DNA of 64,000 bases from an uncultured Bacteroidales bacterium (GTDB lineage: Bacteria > Bacteroidota > Bacteroidia > Bacteroidales > P3), in assembly GCA_900317285.1 (NCBI GenBank), contig ONGA01000004.1, forward strand, positions 82,584 to 146,583, given 5' to 3'. Made by a program: the position numbers and the translations under genes. Of this stretch, positions 24,487 to 33,466 are shown one piece after another (position 1 is the stretch's first letter; each line of letters opens with the position of its first letter). The notes under the pieces were generated by a model. That model did no database searches, had not been told where the DNA came from, and worked only from the letters and a program-made list of their open reading frames with translations.

Positions 24487-26304
24487 TTAGAACGACTGCA
24501 GGGCCACGAGTTCGGCATAGCGTCCCTTGTGAGCCATGAGCTGGGCATGGTTTCCTTGCTCGACGATACGCCCGTGGTCAAGGACAACAATGGTGTCGGC
24601 ATCGGCAATAGTGGAGAGGCGATGGGCGATGACGATGGCAGAGCGCCCACGCAAGACCTCGCTGAGGGTGGCCTGGAGGAGACGTTCGGACTCGGTATCA
24701 AGAGCGGACGTTGCCTCGTCGAGGATGAGGAGGTCGGGGTTGAGGAGGAGGGCGCGAGCGATGCTGATGCGCTGTCGCTGGCCACCGGAGAGCAGGCTAC
24801 CGCCTTCGCCGAGGTTAGTGTCGTAACCTTCGGGTAGCTGCGAGATGAAATCGTGCGCCTGTGCCGCCTTGGCGGCAGCAATGACTTCGTCGCGTGTGGC
24901 TCCCGGCTTGCCAAAGGCAATGTTGGCGGCTACGGAATCGTTGAAAAGAAGGGTGTCCTGAGCCACCACACCAATGCGGCTGCGGAGGGTGTGGAGCGGG
25001 ATGCCATTGATGTTGGCACCATCAAGAAGGATTTTGCCGTCGGTGACAGGATAGAAACGGCAGAGGAGATCGGCAATGGTAGATTTGCCACTGCCGGAAG
25101 AGCCAACAAGGGCGACGGTTGTTCCACGTGGAACATCAAGGGTGATGTCGGAAAGCACAGGAACCCCGGGATTGTAGGCAAAGTTGACGTGGCGGAAAGA
25201 GACCGCGGGGGTGTCGGCAGCTGAAGGTGTGATGTCTTCGACAGGACTTGAGACCACTGAGGGTTCGGAAGGCTCGTTGAGGAAAGCCTCGATACGGTCG
25301 GCACAGCCCTGCCCTTTTTTCATGAGAGAGAACGCCGTTGAGATTTCCTTGGCAGGAGGGATCATCAAGACGAAAAGCATCACATAAGAAATGAACAATT
25401 CGGAGGTAAGCCCTTGATCGCCATTAAGAACCAAACTTGCACCGAAAAGCAAGACGCCAATCACGACGACATTACTGAGGAAGTCGCTCACTGGCGAGGC
25501 GGCGGTGATGCGCCGCACCATGCCGGTGCGCTTGCGGGTGTAGACCTTGTTGGATTCGCGAAAACGACGATTGGAGAAATCGATGGCGGTGTAGGACTTG
25601 ATGACCTTCAGACCGCCAATAGTTTCGTCGGTGAGGGCGATGAGATAGGCGTTAAGCTCCTGGACAATCTGGGAATGGCGCTTGAGTTTACGCGAGATGG
25701 AAGAGATGACGAACGCCACCACGGGCAACATGCAGAGGACGAAAAGGGAGAGCTTGACGCTAATGTAGAACAGCATGGCAAGGAAAAGCAGCAAGCTGAT
25801 GAAGGAGGAAAGGAAGGTGTGGATAGCACTGAGTATTCCTTCCTCATACTCTACCATATCACTACTGAAACGTGCCATCACGTCACCCTTTCGATGACGG
25901 TCGTAGTAACTCATGGGCAGATGCATCGCCTTGCGGAACATCTTGTTGCGAAGGTCGCGGATTACACTGCAGCGGATGATGGAAATTTCGATAAGGGAGA
26001 GGTAGTTGAAGAGATTCTTACAGCTATAGAGCACAAAAAGAATGGCAGAAAAAAGCAGCAGTGCATTGAGCTTGCCGAAAGTGATAAGCCAGGCATAAAG
26101 GGCATTGAGCCATTGCGCAATGAGGTTTCCCGAAGCGGTGGGGATAGCGTCGCCGGTGTCGAAAAGAATCTTCAGGAAGTCGGCGACAGAAAGAGCTGTT
26201 GCCATGGTGAAGAGTACACTCAACACCACCAAAAAGACATACAGCGCACATCGCACGCTGTAAGGTCTCATTTGACGCAGGGTAAAATTGTTACGCAGTT
26301 TCAC
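24487..26304 (-). CDS. ABC exporter, MsbA-like (fused permease-ATPase)
   Basis: Half-size exporter of 605 residues forming a homodimer. Six transmembrane helices occupy about residues 15-330; the ATPase domain follows with Walker A GSSGSGKST (near 405), the signature LSGGQRQRISIARALL (near 505), Walker B LLILDEATSALD and the switch His in IVIAHRLSTI. By family and by the LPS genes in this window lipid A flipping (MsbA) is likely, but multidrug export cannot be excluded. Translation starts at GTG 26304, overlapping the purB stop by 4 nt. A palindrome TGTTCCACGTGGAACA, close to parS, lies inside the coding region at 25120. Confidence 0.85.
   Translation of the reverse strand: MKLRNNFTLRQMRPYSVRCALYVFLVVLSVLFTMATALSVADFLKILFDTGDAIPTASGNLIAQWLNALYAWLITFGKLNALLLFSAILFVLYSCKNLFNYLSLIEISIIRCSVIRDLRNKMFRKAMHLPMSYYDRHRKGDVMARFSSDMVEYEEGILSAIHTFLSSFISLLLFLAMLFYISVKLSLFVLCMLPVVAFVISSISRKLKRHSQIVQELNAYLIALTDETIGGLKVIKSYTAIDFSNRRFRESNKVYTRKRTGMVRRITAASPVSDFLSNVVVIGVLLFGASLVLNGDQGLTSELFISYVMLFVLMIPPAKEISTAFSLMKKGQGCADRIEAFLNEPSEPSVVSSPVEDITPSAADTPAVSFRHVNFAYNPGVPVLSDITLDVPRGTTVALVGSSGSGKSTIADLLCRFYPVTDGKILLDGANINGIPLHTLRSRIGVVAQDTLLFNDSVAANIAFGKPGATRDEVIAAAKAAQAHDFISQLPEGYDTNLGEGGSLLSGGQRQRISIARALLLNPDLLILDEATSALDTESERLLQATLSEVLRGRSAIVIAHRLSTIADADTIVVLDHGRIVEQGNHAQLMAHKGRYAELVALQSF
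25120..25135. other. parS-like palindrome inside the ABC exporter gene
   Basis: TGTTCCACGTGGAACA, a perfect 16-bp palindrome differing from TGTTTCACGTGAAACA at two symmetrical positions. It encodes the VPRGTT segment just upstream of Walker A, so chance codon use is possible. Confidence 0.35.
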
Positions 26305-27650
26305 AGGCTGTAGCCGATGTAATTATGAGGTGTGATACGCTTGATACGCTCTTTGACCTCTGGCGCCACATCGAGGGTTTTGACGAAGTCGGCGATGGTC
26401 TTGGCTGTGACTTTCTCGTTGGTACGGGTGAGCTGCTTGAGAGCCTCGTAGGGGTTGGGGAAACCAACAGAACGGAGAATGGTCTGGATGGCTTCTGCCA
26501 CCACTGCCCAGTTGTTCTCAAGGTCATTGAAGAGTGCTTTCTCGTTGAGGAGAAGTTTGTTGAGACCCTTCTCAAGAGAGGCGAGAGAAATCATCGTGTG
26601 GGCGACAGGAACACCAATATTGCGACTGACAGTACTGTCGGTGAGGTCGCGCTGCATGCGAGAGACCGGCAATTTGTGGCTGAGGTGTTCGAAGATGGCG
26701 TTGGCAAGACCAAGGTTGCCTTCGGCATTCTCGAAGTCGATGGGGTTGACCTTGTGCGGCATGGCACTGGAACCTACTTCGCCAGCCTTGATTTTCTGCT
26801 TGAAATACTCCATGGAGACATAGGTCCAGATGTCACGACAGAGGTCGATGAGGATAACGTTGATACGCTTGCATGCATCGAACCATGCCGCCATCATGTC
26901 GTAGTTCTCAATTTGCGTGGTGAGCTGCTGGCGTTCAAGACCAAGGCTCTTCTTAACAAAAGTGTTGCCGAACGCACGCCAGTCAATGTCAGGGAACGCT
27001 ACCAGATGGGCGTTGAAATTGCCCGTAGCGCCGCCGAATTTGGCAGTGAAGGGAATACGGTCAAGTTCTTCCAGCTGCCGACGCAGACGGTAGGCATAGA
27101 CACCGATCTCCTTGCCCAGCGTGGTGGGCGAAGCAGGCTGACCATGGGTATGTGCCAGCATGGGAATGTCCTTCCATTCCTCGGCACGCTGGTCGAGCAT
27201 GGAGAGAATGTTGCGGTATGCGGGCATCAACACCTCTTTGTGGCACTCTTTCATCGAAAGTGGCACAGAAGTGTTGTTGATATCCTGCGAGGTAAGTCCG
27301 AAATGGATAAACTCCTTGAGCGAGGAGAGTCCCATGCTGTCGAACTTGCCTTTGATAAAGTACTCCACCGCCTTGACGTCATGGTTGGTGGTCTTCTCGA
27401 TTTCCTTGATGGAAAGGGCGTCGGAAGCCGAGAACTTGCGATAGATATTGCGGAGTTTCAGTTTCTTGTCGGCAACCGCAGCGAGCTCTGGGCGCACCTC
27501 CTTGAGACGGTCGGCAAGAGCGATGAAATACTCGATTTCAACACGCACACGGTATTTGATTAATGCTCCCTCGGAAAAGAATTGCGCCAAGGGCTCGCAT
27601 TTAGAACGGTAACGCCCGTCGATGGGCGAGACAGCAAAAAGACTATCCAT
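26301..27650 (-). CDS. purB: Adenylosuccinate lyase
   Basis: Fumarase/aspartase-superfamily enzyme acting twice in purine synthesis: SAICAR to AICAR and adenylosuccinate to AMP. 449 residues. The superfamily signature SSAMPHKVNPIDFENAEGN lies near 286-304 and its flexible loop carries the catalytic Ser; LAHTHGQPASPTTLGKE near 150 holds the catalytic His. It is the first gene of a transcript with the ABC exporter and the T9SS protein, and follows the phosphatase gene by 8 nt. Confidence 0.95.
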   Translation of the reverse strand: MDSLFAVSPIDGRYRSKCEPLAQFFSEGALIKYRVRVEIEYFIALADRLKEVRPELAAVADKKLKLRNIYRKFSASDALSIKEIEKTTNHDVKAVEYFIKGKFDSMGLSSLKEFIHFGLTSQDINNTSVPLSMKECHKEVLMPAYRNILSMLDQRAEEWKDIPMLAHTHGQPASPTTLGKEIGVYAYRLRRQLEELDRIPFTAKFGGATGNFNAHLVAFPDIDWRAFGNTFVKKSLGLERQQLTTQIENYDMMAAWFDACKRINVILIDLCRDIWTYVSMEYFKQKIKAGEVGSSAMPHKVNPIDFENAEGNLGLANAIFEHLSHKLPVSRMQRDLTDSTVSRNIGVPVAHTMISLASLEKGLNKLLLNEKALFNDLENNWAVVAEAIQTILRSVGFPNPYEALKQLTRTNEKVTAKTIADFVKTLDVAPEVKERIKRITPHNYIGYSL

Positions 27651-27658
27651 ATTCTGTG

Positions 27659-28402
27659 TTATAATGTTTTGTTCAAAAATTCATGATTCATCAGCAGTTT
27701 CTCAACCTTGCGGTTGTGAGTGAGGTCGATTAGTGCCTGGGCGTACATCGAGTTGTGGGTATCCGTGCCGAGGAACTCGACCAGTCCACCTTCAACCATC
27801 TCGAATGCACGACGCTTCGCCTCCTCACCATAAAATCCGCCGAGGGAGAGCACGTTGACCTGGAAGAAGACTCCCTGATTTTTGAGTTGCTCCATGCGGC
27901 TGCCGCCAACATTCAGGTAGGGATAACGTTCCGGATGCGCCAAAATGACTTCGTAACCTTTCATCTGCATGTCAAAAATCATCTCGTCACAACCCATCAT
28001 CTGCTGATGGAGCGAGAATTCGACCAGCACGTACTTGCCGCCAATCTGAAGGAAACGGGGATTTTCAAGGCGTTTGGCGAAGCCGCTGTCAATGCGATAT
28101 TCACCGCCAATGCCGCAAATATCGATTTCCACACCCATATCCGCCGCCTGCCGCTTCATCTCCTCATAACGACGCACAATATCGTCCTCGTCATTCTCAA
28201 AGCGCGGGGTCTGAAAATGGGGAGTGAGTATCATTTTCTTGTAACCCACCGAGGCTAATGCTTTCATGCATTCGACGCTCTCCTCTATGCATTTGGAGCC
28301 GTCATCAACCTTGGGAACAAGATGGCAGTGCATGTCTGTGCCCAAGACTTCAAAGATGGGGATAGGTTCGTATTTTTTCTTCCTGAATAAAAAGTCGAAC
28401 AT
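27659..28402 (-). CDS. CpsB/YwqE-like tyrosine-protein phosphatase (PHP fold)
   Basis: Metal-dependent phosphatase of the PHP superfamily that removes phosphate from bacterial tyrosine kinases controlling polysaccharide export. 247 residues from the ATG at 28402. Metal-binding motifs are DMHCHLVPKVDDG (near 24-36), LTPHFQ, EYRID, HPERYP and GTDTHN. No partner tyrosine kinase or Wza-type export gene is nearby; the neighbours are murA and purB. Exopolysaccharide regulation is inferred from family only. Confidence 0.85.
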   Translation of the reverse strand: MFDFLFRKKKYEPIPIFEVLGTDMHCHLVPKVDDGSKCIEESVECMKALASVGYKKMILTPHFQTPRFENDEDDIVRRYEEMKRQAADMGVEIDICGIGGEYRIDSGFAKRLENPRFLQIGGKYVLVEFSLHQQMMGCDEMIFDMQMKGYEVILAHPERYPYLNVGGSRMEQLKNQGVFFQVNVLSLGGFYGEEAKRRAFEMVEGGLVEFLGTDTHNSMYAQALIDLTHNRKVEKLLMNHEFLNKTL

Positions 28403-28416
28403 AGCGGTTATATATT

Positions 28417-29736
28417 TTAATCCACTCTTCTGATCTCGGCTCCCAGCTTGGCGAGACGCCGGTCTATGCACTGGTAGCCACGGTCTATCTGCTCAATATT
28501 ATCGATACGACTCTTGCCATCGGCACTGAGAGCAGCAATGAGCAGCGCCACACCAGCACGGATGTCAGGCGATGCCATGCGGACACCACGGAGCTTGTGC
28601 TCACGGTCGAGACCAATGACCGTGGCACGATGAGGGTCGCAAAGGATAATCTGGGCTCCCATGTCTATGAGTTTGTCGACAAAAAAGAGGCGGCTTTCAA
28701 ACATCTTCTGATGTATCAGCACACTGCCCTTCGCCTGGGTGGCAACAACAAGGGCGATGGAAATGAGGTCGGGGGTGAATCCTGGCCACGGAGCATCGGC
28801 AATTGTCATAATGCTGCCATCCATGAAACGCTCAATTTCGTAGTGCTCTTGCGAGGGGACATAAAGATCGTCGCCTTTTTGCCACACTTCGATGCCGAGA
28901 CGACGGAAGACCTGCGGAATGAGACCAAGATGCTGCACTTGTGCGTTCTTGATTGTGATGTCGCTTTGTGTCATGGCCGCCATACCGATGAAGGAGCCTA
29001 CTTCAATCATGTCGGGCAGGAGACGGTGATCGCAGCCGTGGAGCTCACGGACGCCGCGTATAGTGAGCAGGTTGCTGCCTACTCCAGAAATCTTTGCTCC
29101 CATGCGGTTAAGCATGTTGCACAGCTGGTAGACGTAGGGTTCGCAGGCGGCATTCATGATAGTGGTGGTACCACGGGCCATAACGGCTGTCATCACAATA
29201 TTGGCAGTACCGGTAACCGAAGCTTCATCAAGGAGCATGTAACACCCTTTTAGGCGCTTGGCGCGGACAAGGTAGGCTCCACGTTTGTATTCGACCTCGG
29301 CTCCCAAACGTTCCATGCCAATGAAGTGGGTATCAAGGCGACGGCGACCGATTTTGTCACCGCCGGGTTGCGGCACCACAGCCTGACCAAAACGTGACAG
29401 CAGCGGTCCAACAAGCATGATGCTGCCACGCAACGCTCCCGCCTGCTCGCGGAACTCATTGCTCTGCAATACGTCGAGATTCACTTGGTCAGCTTGGAAC
29501 TCGAACGTGCGACCGCTCTCGCATGCCGAACTGTAGTCCTCGCGGACACTCACACCCAAAAGTTTCAAAATGTCTATCAGTTTGTTCACATCGCGGATAT
29601 CGGGCACATGCTCTATACGTACCTTCTCGCTGGTCAACAATACGGCACAAAGCACCTGCAGGGCCTCGTTTTTGGCACCCTGCGGCACAATCTCGCCACG
29701 CAACTTGTGACCACCTATGATTTCAAAACTGCTCAT
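28417..29736 (-). CDS. murA: UDP-GlcNAc 1-carboxyvinyltransferase MurA, Cys-to-Asp type
   Basis: First committed step of peptidoglycan synthesis: transfers enolpyruvyl from PEP to UDP-GlcNAc. 439 residues with the inside-out barrel pattern; PQGAKNEALQ near 18-27 has the Lys-Asn pair. The active-site loop reads QPGGDKIGRRRLDTH, so the position of Cys115 in E. coli is Asp127. Enzymes with Asp here stay active but are not alkylated by fosfomycin. It overlaps the DUF4290 gene by 4 nt (upstream) and lies 14 nt before the phosphatase gene. Confidence 0.95.
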   Translation of the reverse strand: MSSFEIIGGHKLRGEIVPQGAKNEALQVLCAVLLTSEKVRIEHVPDIRDVNKLIDILKLLGVSVREDYSSACESGRTFEFQADQVNLDVLQSNEFREQAGALRGSIMLVGPLLSRFGQAVVPQPGGDKIGRRRLDTHFIGMERLGAEVEYKRGAYLVRAKRLKGCYMLLDEASVTGTANIVMTAVMARGTTTIMNAACEPYVYQLCNMLNRMGAKISGVGSNLLTIRGVRELHGCDHRLLPDMIEVGSFIGMAAMTQSDITIKNAQVQHLGLIPQVFRRLGIEVWQKGDDLYVPSQEHYEIERFMDGSIMTIADAPWPGFTPDLISIALVVATQAKGSVLIHQKMFESRLFFVDKLIDMGAQIILCDPHRATVIGLDREHKLRGVRMASPDIRAGVALLIAALSADGKSRIDNIEQIDRGYQCIDRRLAKLGAEIRRVD

Positions 29737-30350
29737 TTTTTCTTCTTTTTCTTTTTCTTGGCATTGGTCTCCTTCTTGGCTGCTGCTGCCGCCATTGCTT
29801 CAATGTAGAGTTTAGAGTCGTGATACTGAAAATCAGTAGGCAGTATAATGCGACCCTTGGAGAGTTCCGTAAGTTGCTCACTGATGAGGTCGTCATCCAC
29901 TGAATCTCGGTTCCACTGCAGGTACTGACGCTTCATCGTATGGGCAATCTGCTGTATCAGTACTGTGCGCTCTTCGCTTTCCGGCATCTCGGCAACGGCA
30001 GAAATCATATCCTCCAACGCACGACCATAGTGGCGATAGCGTATTTTGTTGTCGCTGTACTGCAAGCGCCTTGGTGCTGTCTGCTCGGCATCTTCTCGCG
30101 AAATAGGATAGGGACTGTCGACATCAAGTTCGAAATTCGACATTATCATCAGGTGATCCCACAAAATATGCCGGTAATCGGTACGCTCTTTCACTTTCGG
30201 GTTGACATGCGCCATCACCTCCACAATCATGTGCGCCATATCTGTGCGCACCTCTCGGTCCTCTATGGCTTTGGCGTTTTCTATCATCTTGCAGACATTG
30301 CGTCCGTAGTCGTTGATTTTCAGTTTCTCGCGTTGAGTATTGTATTCCAT
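29733..30350 (-). CDS. DUF4290 family protein
   Basis: Bacteroidota-specific cytoplasmic protein of unknown function, 205 residues from the ATG at 30350 (MEYNTQREKLKINDYGRN is the family start; the longer frame is unsupported). It is mostly helical and ends in a tail of eight lysines (KKETNAKKKKKKKK), seen in the DNA as a long TTC/TTT tract. It overlaps the murA start by 4 nt; this DUF4290-murA pairing suggests a link to cell-wall growth, but no activity is known. Confidence 0.8.
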   Translation of the reverse strand: MEYNTQREKLKINDYGRNVCKMIENAKAIEDREVRTDMAHMIVEVMAHVNPKVKERTDYRHILWDHLMIMSNFELDVDSPYPISREDAEQTAPRRLQYSDNKIRYRHYGRALEDMISAVAEMPESEERTVLIQQIAHTMKRQYLQWNRDSVDDDLISEQLTELSKGRIILPTDFQYHDSKLYIEAMAAAAAKKETNAKKKKKKKK

Positions 30351-30483
30351 TTGGAGTTTTTCAGTTTCAGTCCCAATAATATAAATATTACCCCAATAAC
30401 GCAACCTATGGATTATTATTGCGTTAGAGCGGTTTTTTATTTTCTTTCACTCTTATTTCTATGATTGACACCGCATTAGGGTA

Positions 30484-31353
30484 TCATATTTCCATAAGTT
30501 TTAAGAAAGAGGCAGGAATAGGAGTTTCGAACTTCAAACGGCGTCCTGTGACAGGGTGCACAAAACAGAGGCGGAAGGCATGAAGTGCCAAACGGTTGAT
30601 AGGGGACACATCGTCCTTGTAGCCATACATCGGATCGTGAACCACAGGATGTTTCAGGTCACGCAAGTGAACTCGAATCTGGTTTCTCCTGCCGGTATCA
30701 AGCTTCAACTCAACCAGCGAGTATCGTCTTGATGTCTGTTTCACCTCATAGTGTGTCACAGCCAATTTGCCTCCATTGTCGGTGGGAGACGAAAGAACAC
30801 AATACTCGCCGTCGGTAAACCAAGAACGCACCTCTCCCCTACTCTGCTCCAAATGACCCCAGGCAACAGCCACATAGCGCCGGTCGAACACCATTCCTTT
30901 CCAATCCTCCTCGAAACGCTGCGAAACTTCCTTACTTTTCGAAACCACCATCAACCCGCTGGTGTCCCTGTCAAGGCGGTGGACAATGTGTGCGTGACAA
31001 CGCTGGTGCGATGCTTCCAGATACTGGTTGAGTACTGTGATGACAGTCTTATCGTTAGGATGCTTGCTATTGCTAAGCAAACCTTCGTGTTTATTGACCA
31101 CAAGCAGATGCTGGTCCTCGTATACGATATCAAGGTCGCGTGGACGCAGACGGTCTTTGCCACTAGCCTTTTCTATACTCACCTTCATCCCTTTCTGCAG
31201 GGGGAAATTGAACTGCGACGTGCGGCGTCCGTCAACATAAACGTTATGCGCTAACAATTCCTTGATTTTGCTTCGGCTGCTATCGGGTAATTTCTCTATC
31301 AAAAAAACAAGCAGTTCCTTTGGCTCGCTGACGATATATTCTGTTGTCTTCAT
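30484..31353 (-). CDS. RluA-family pseudouridine synthase
   Basis: rRNA/tRNA uridine-to-pseudouridine isomerase. 289 residues with an N-terminal S4 RNA-binding domain (residues 10-65, SRSKIKELLAHNVYVDGRR) and the catalytic motif HRLDRDTSGLMVVSKS near 130-145, where Asp is the nucleophile. RluA, RluC and RluD cannot be told apart from this alone. A perfect parS palindrome abuts its start codon. Confidence 0.88.
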   Translation of the reverse strand: MKTTEYIVSEPKELLVFLIEKLPDSSRSKIKELLAHNVYVDGRRTSQFNFPLQKGMKVSIEKASGKDRLRPRDLDIVYEDQHLLVVNKHEGLLSNSKHPNDKTVITVLNQYLEASHQRCHAHIVHRLDRDTSGLMVVSKSKEVSQRFEEDWKGMVFDRRYVAVAWGHLEQSRGEVRSWFTDGEYCVLSSPTDNGGKLAVTHYEVKQTSRRYSLVELKLDTGRRNQIRVHLRDLKHPVVHDPMYGYKDDVSPINRLALHAFRLCFVHPVTGRRLKFETPIPASFLKLMEI

Positions 31354-31369
31354 TGTTTCACGTGAAACA
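31354..31369. other. parS: parS centromere site (perfect 16-bp match)
   Basis: TGTTTCACGTGAAACA, identical to the conserved ParB-binding parS palindrome. It lies directly next to the start codon of the pseudouridine synthase, in the 46-bp gap before the YbaK-like gene. A second perfect copy is at 46754. parB and parA are not in this window. Confidence 0.85.
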
Positions 31370-31399
31370 TTATTTTTGTTGTGTTATCAACACTTTCTT

Positions 31400-31903
31400 T
31401 CAGTTTTCAACTGTATACAGGTCGACTATTTCAAAGAGATTCCCTATATTGTTGATAAATTTCATCATGTCGTCTCGGCTGATGACCAAAGAGGCTCTAT
31501 TGTCGTTGGGATGGAAACTTACCCTCTCGGCATTCATCAGGTTGCTGTCAACAAAAAGGGTGACCTCGTGATTAACATCGTTCACAAGAGTAAAAAGCGA
31601 GACGCTTCCTGGCTTCACTCCAAGGTAACGCATCATACGCTCGGGACTGGCAAAACTGAGTTTCCCCTGGTGCAGCCGGTGTTCCATATCGTGGATATCC
31701 ATCGGGAAACGACTGTCCATTATGACGAGGTAATGCCGGTTGCCTTTATGGTTGCGGAAGAAGAGGTTCTTGCATAGGGTAGTACCCTCGCCGCGGTAGA
31801 ACTGTGCGGCTATCTCGATAGTAGGTGCTTCGGGATGTTCGTAATAGTCGAACGAAATGCCCATTCGCTCGAGAGTTTTGTATACTTGCGGTTGTCCTAT
31901 CAT
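31400..31903 (-). CDS. YbaK/ProX-type aminoacyl-tRNA deacylase
   Basis: Trans-editing domain of 167 residues that hydrolyses misacylated tRNA, typically Ala-tRNA(Pro) or Cys-tRNA(Pro). Family marks: LERMGISFDYYEHP at the N-terminus, KNLFFRNHKGNRHYLVIM (the conserved Lys) and LGVKPGSVSLFTLVND near 95-110 with the GxxxS/P substrate loop. The exact mischarged tRNA is not evident. Its start overlaps the DUF3267 stop by 4 nt, in a row with nadA. Confidence 0.85.
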   Translation of the reverse strand: MIGQPQVYKTLERMGISFDYYEHPEAPTIEIAAQFYRGEGTTLCKNLFFRNHKGNRHYLVIMDSRFPMDIHDMEHRLHQGKLSFASPERMMRYLGVKPGSVSLFTLVNDVNHEVTLFVDSNLMNAERVSFHPNDNRASLVISRDDMMKFINNIGNLFEIVDLYTVEN

Positions 31904-32490
31904 TGCTGTATTGTTTTATGGTAGACATAGCAGCCAATCTCCGAGGGGTGGTCGTAGATCAGCGCATCGGCGGGTTCCTTGCGGATGGCCCAAACCATCA
32001 TTATGTCGCCTATGGCCGAGACAACGAATATAACGCCCAGTAGCAGCCACAAAAGGCTACCTAAAAAGAAAGCCACCATCAACGGCACAATACCTACCAA
32101 ATATAACGGCATCAAAGCACCGATGACATAGTGACGCTTGACCATGGGCATATCGATGTGACAATAGGGGCAACCCTTCATCACTCCAAAGCTGAGGTGG
32201 CGGAATCCATTGTGGGAAAGTAGTATCCATGTGAGACCGTGCACAAGCTCATGCACCACGATACCCGCTACCAGACCCACCAAAAGGAGAATGTTATTCC
32301 TTATAATCTCTTCGGATGAAATATTCAATTCTACCCTACCCCAAATGGCGTAATAGACAAGTCCACACAAAGCACCGAAAACGAGAAATAACACAATGCT
32401 TAGCACATTGGCTTTCATTATGCTGATAGTCTTTTTTTCTGCTTCGTAGCCCTCCACCACGGGCAACTCTTCCACCTTCGCCATCGCCAT
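31900..32490 (-). CDS. DUF3267 putative membrane metalloprotease-like protein
   Basis: Integral membrane protein of 196 residues with about four hydrophobic segments. The second segment carries HELVHG (His-Glu-x-x-His, near 82-87), a zinc-protease signature typical of DUF3267; no third metal ligand can be assigned with certainty. The start is coupled to the nadA stop (TAATG); an ATG six bases later is an alternative. Substrate unknown; possibly an inactive or specialised site-2-protease relative. Confidence 0.75.
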   Translation of the reverse strand: MAMAKVEELPVVEGYEAEKKTISIMKANVLSIVLFLVFGALCGLVYYAIWGRVELNISSEEIIRNNILLLVGLVAGIVVHELVHGLTWILLSHNGFRHLSFGVMKGCPYCHIDMPMVKRHYVIGALMPLYLVGIVPLMVAFFLGSLLWLLLGVIFVVSAIGDIMMVWAIRKEPADALIYDHPSEIGCYVYHKTIQQ

Positions 32491-33437
32491 TATTTAATGA
32501 TGCCAAGTTTTTTCGACATCTCCAACATGCGGACGATGGGGCGCTTGGCGGCCTCAATCATTTCGGGCGACATGAGGATTTCGGGCTGCTCGTCGCGCAA
32601 GCAGTTATAGAGTTTTTCGAGGGTATTGAGCTTCATGTAGGCGCAGTCGTCGCAGGCGCAGCTCTTGTTGTCGCGTAGGGTGATGAATTCCTTATCAGGA
32701 TTCTCCTTCTTCATCTCGTAGAGGATGCCCGTCTCGGTAGCAACAATAAATTTCTTGGCGTCGGATGCCTTGATGAAATTCAACATGGCTTTGGTGGAGC
32801 CAACAAAGTCAGCCACCTTGAGTAAAGCGGGGTTACATTCGGGATGTGCGATGACAGGAGCGTCGGGATGTGCAACCTTCAGCTGCAGCACCGCTTCTGC
32901 CTGCATGGCGTCATGCACAGTGCAGACTCCGTTCCAGAGCAACATTTTACGACCAGTGACTTGGTTGATGTATCCTCCCAAGTTCTTGTCGGGAGCAAAA
33001 ATAATCTTCTGGTCTTCGGGCAACGAACGCACCAGTTTCTCGGCATTTCCGGAAGTGCAGATAAGATCGGAGAGGGCTTTGATTTCTGCCGAACAATTCA
33101 CGTAGGAGATGACCATGTGGTCGGGATGTTCTGCTTTAAACTTCGAAAATTCCCCTGCTTTGCAACTTTCAGCCAACGAACAACTTGCCTCCATGTCGGG
33201 AAGCAAGACCTTGCAACTAGGATTCAATATCTTGGCAGTCTCGGCCATGAAATGGACTCCACAGAATACGATGATATCGGCTGTTGCTTCCTGTGCACGC
33301 TGTGCCAAAGCAAGACTGTCACCTATATAATCGGAAAGTTCCTGGATCTCGTGCCGCTGGTAATAATGTCCGAGAATGACGGCATTTTTCTCTTTTTTCA
33401 AACGCAGGATTTCCTGTTTCAACTCTTCGTTGCTCAT
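32490..33437 (-). CDS. nadA: Quinolinate synthase A
   Basis: [4Fe-4S] enzyme that condenses iminoaspartate with dihydroxyacetone phosphate to quinolinate in de novo NAD synthesis. 315 residues from the ATG at 33437. The cluster ligands are in SYVNCSAEIKA (Cys115), NGVCTVHDAM and SCACDDCAYMKLN. GHYYQRHEIQELSDYIGDSL is the N-terminal substrate motif. nadB and nadC are not adjacent; nadK is 10 kb away. It is the first gene of a leftward transcript beginning at the AT-rich divergent region. Confidence 0.93.
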   Translation of the reverse strand: MSNEELKQEILRLKKEKNAVILGHYYQRHEIQELSDYIGDSLALAQRAQEATADIIVFCGVHFMAETAKILNPSCKVLLPDMEASCSLAESCKAGEFSKFKAEHPDHMVISYVNCSAEIKALSDLICTSGNAEKLVRSLPEDQKIIFAPDKNLGGYINQVTGRKMLLWNGVCTVHDAMQAEAVLQLKVAHPDAPVIAHPECNPALLKVADFVGSTKAMLNFIKASDAKKFIVATETGILYEMKKENPDKEFITLRDNKSCACDDCAYMKLNTLEKLYNCLRDEQPEILMSPEMIEAAKRPIVRMLEMSKKLGIIK

Positions 33438-33458
33438 AATTCTTAAGGATTTGAAGTG

Positions 33459-33466
33459 CAAAAGTA
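33459..33466 (-). promoter_or_regulatory. -7 element for nadA
   Basis: On the - strand TACTTTTG, a TAnnTTTG match, 22 nt before the nadA ATG. No clear -33 TTTG. Confidence 0.5.

Noticed and set aside
29740..29765. Simple-sequence tract suggesting phase variation
   Set aside because: The TTC/TTT run encodes the Lys tail of the DUF4290 protein at its very end; slippage there would alter the tail and its overlap with murA but there is no sign of a switch.
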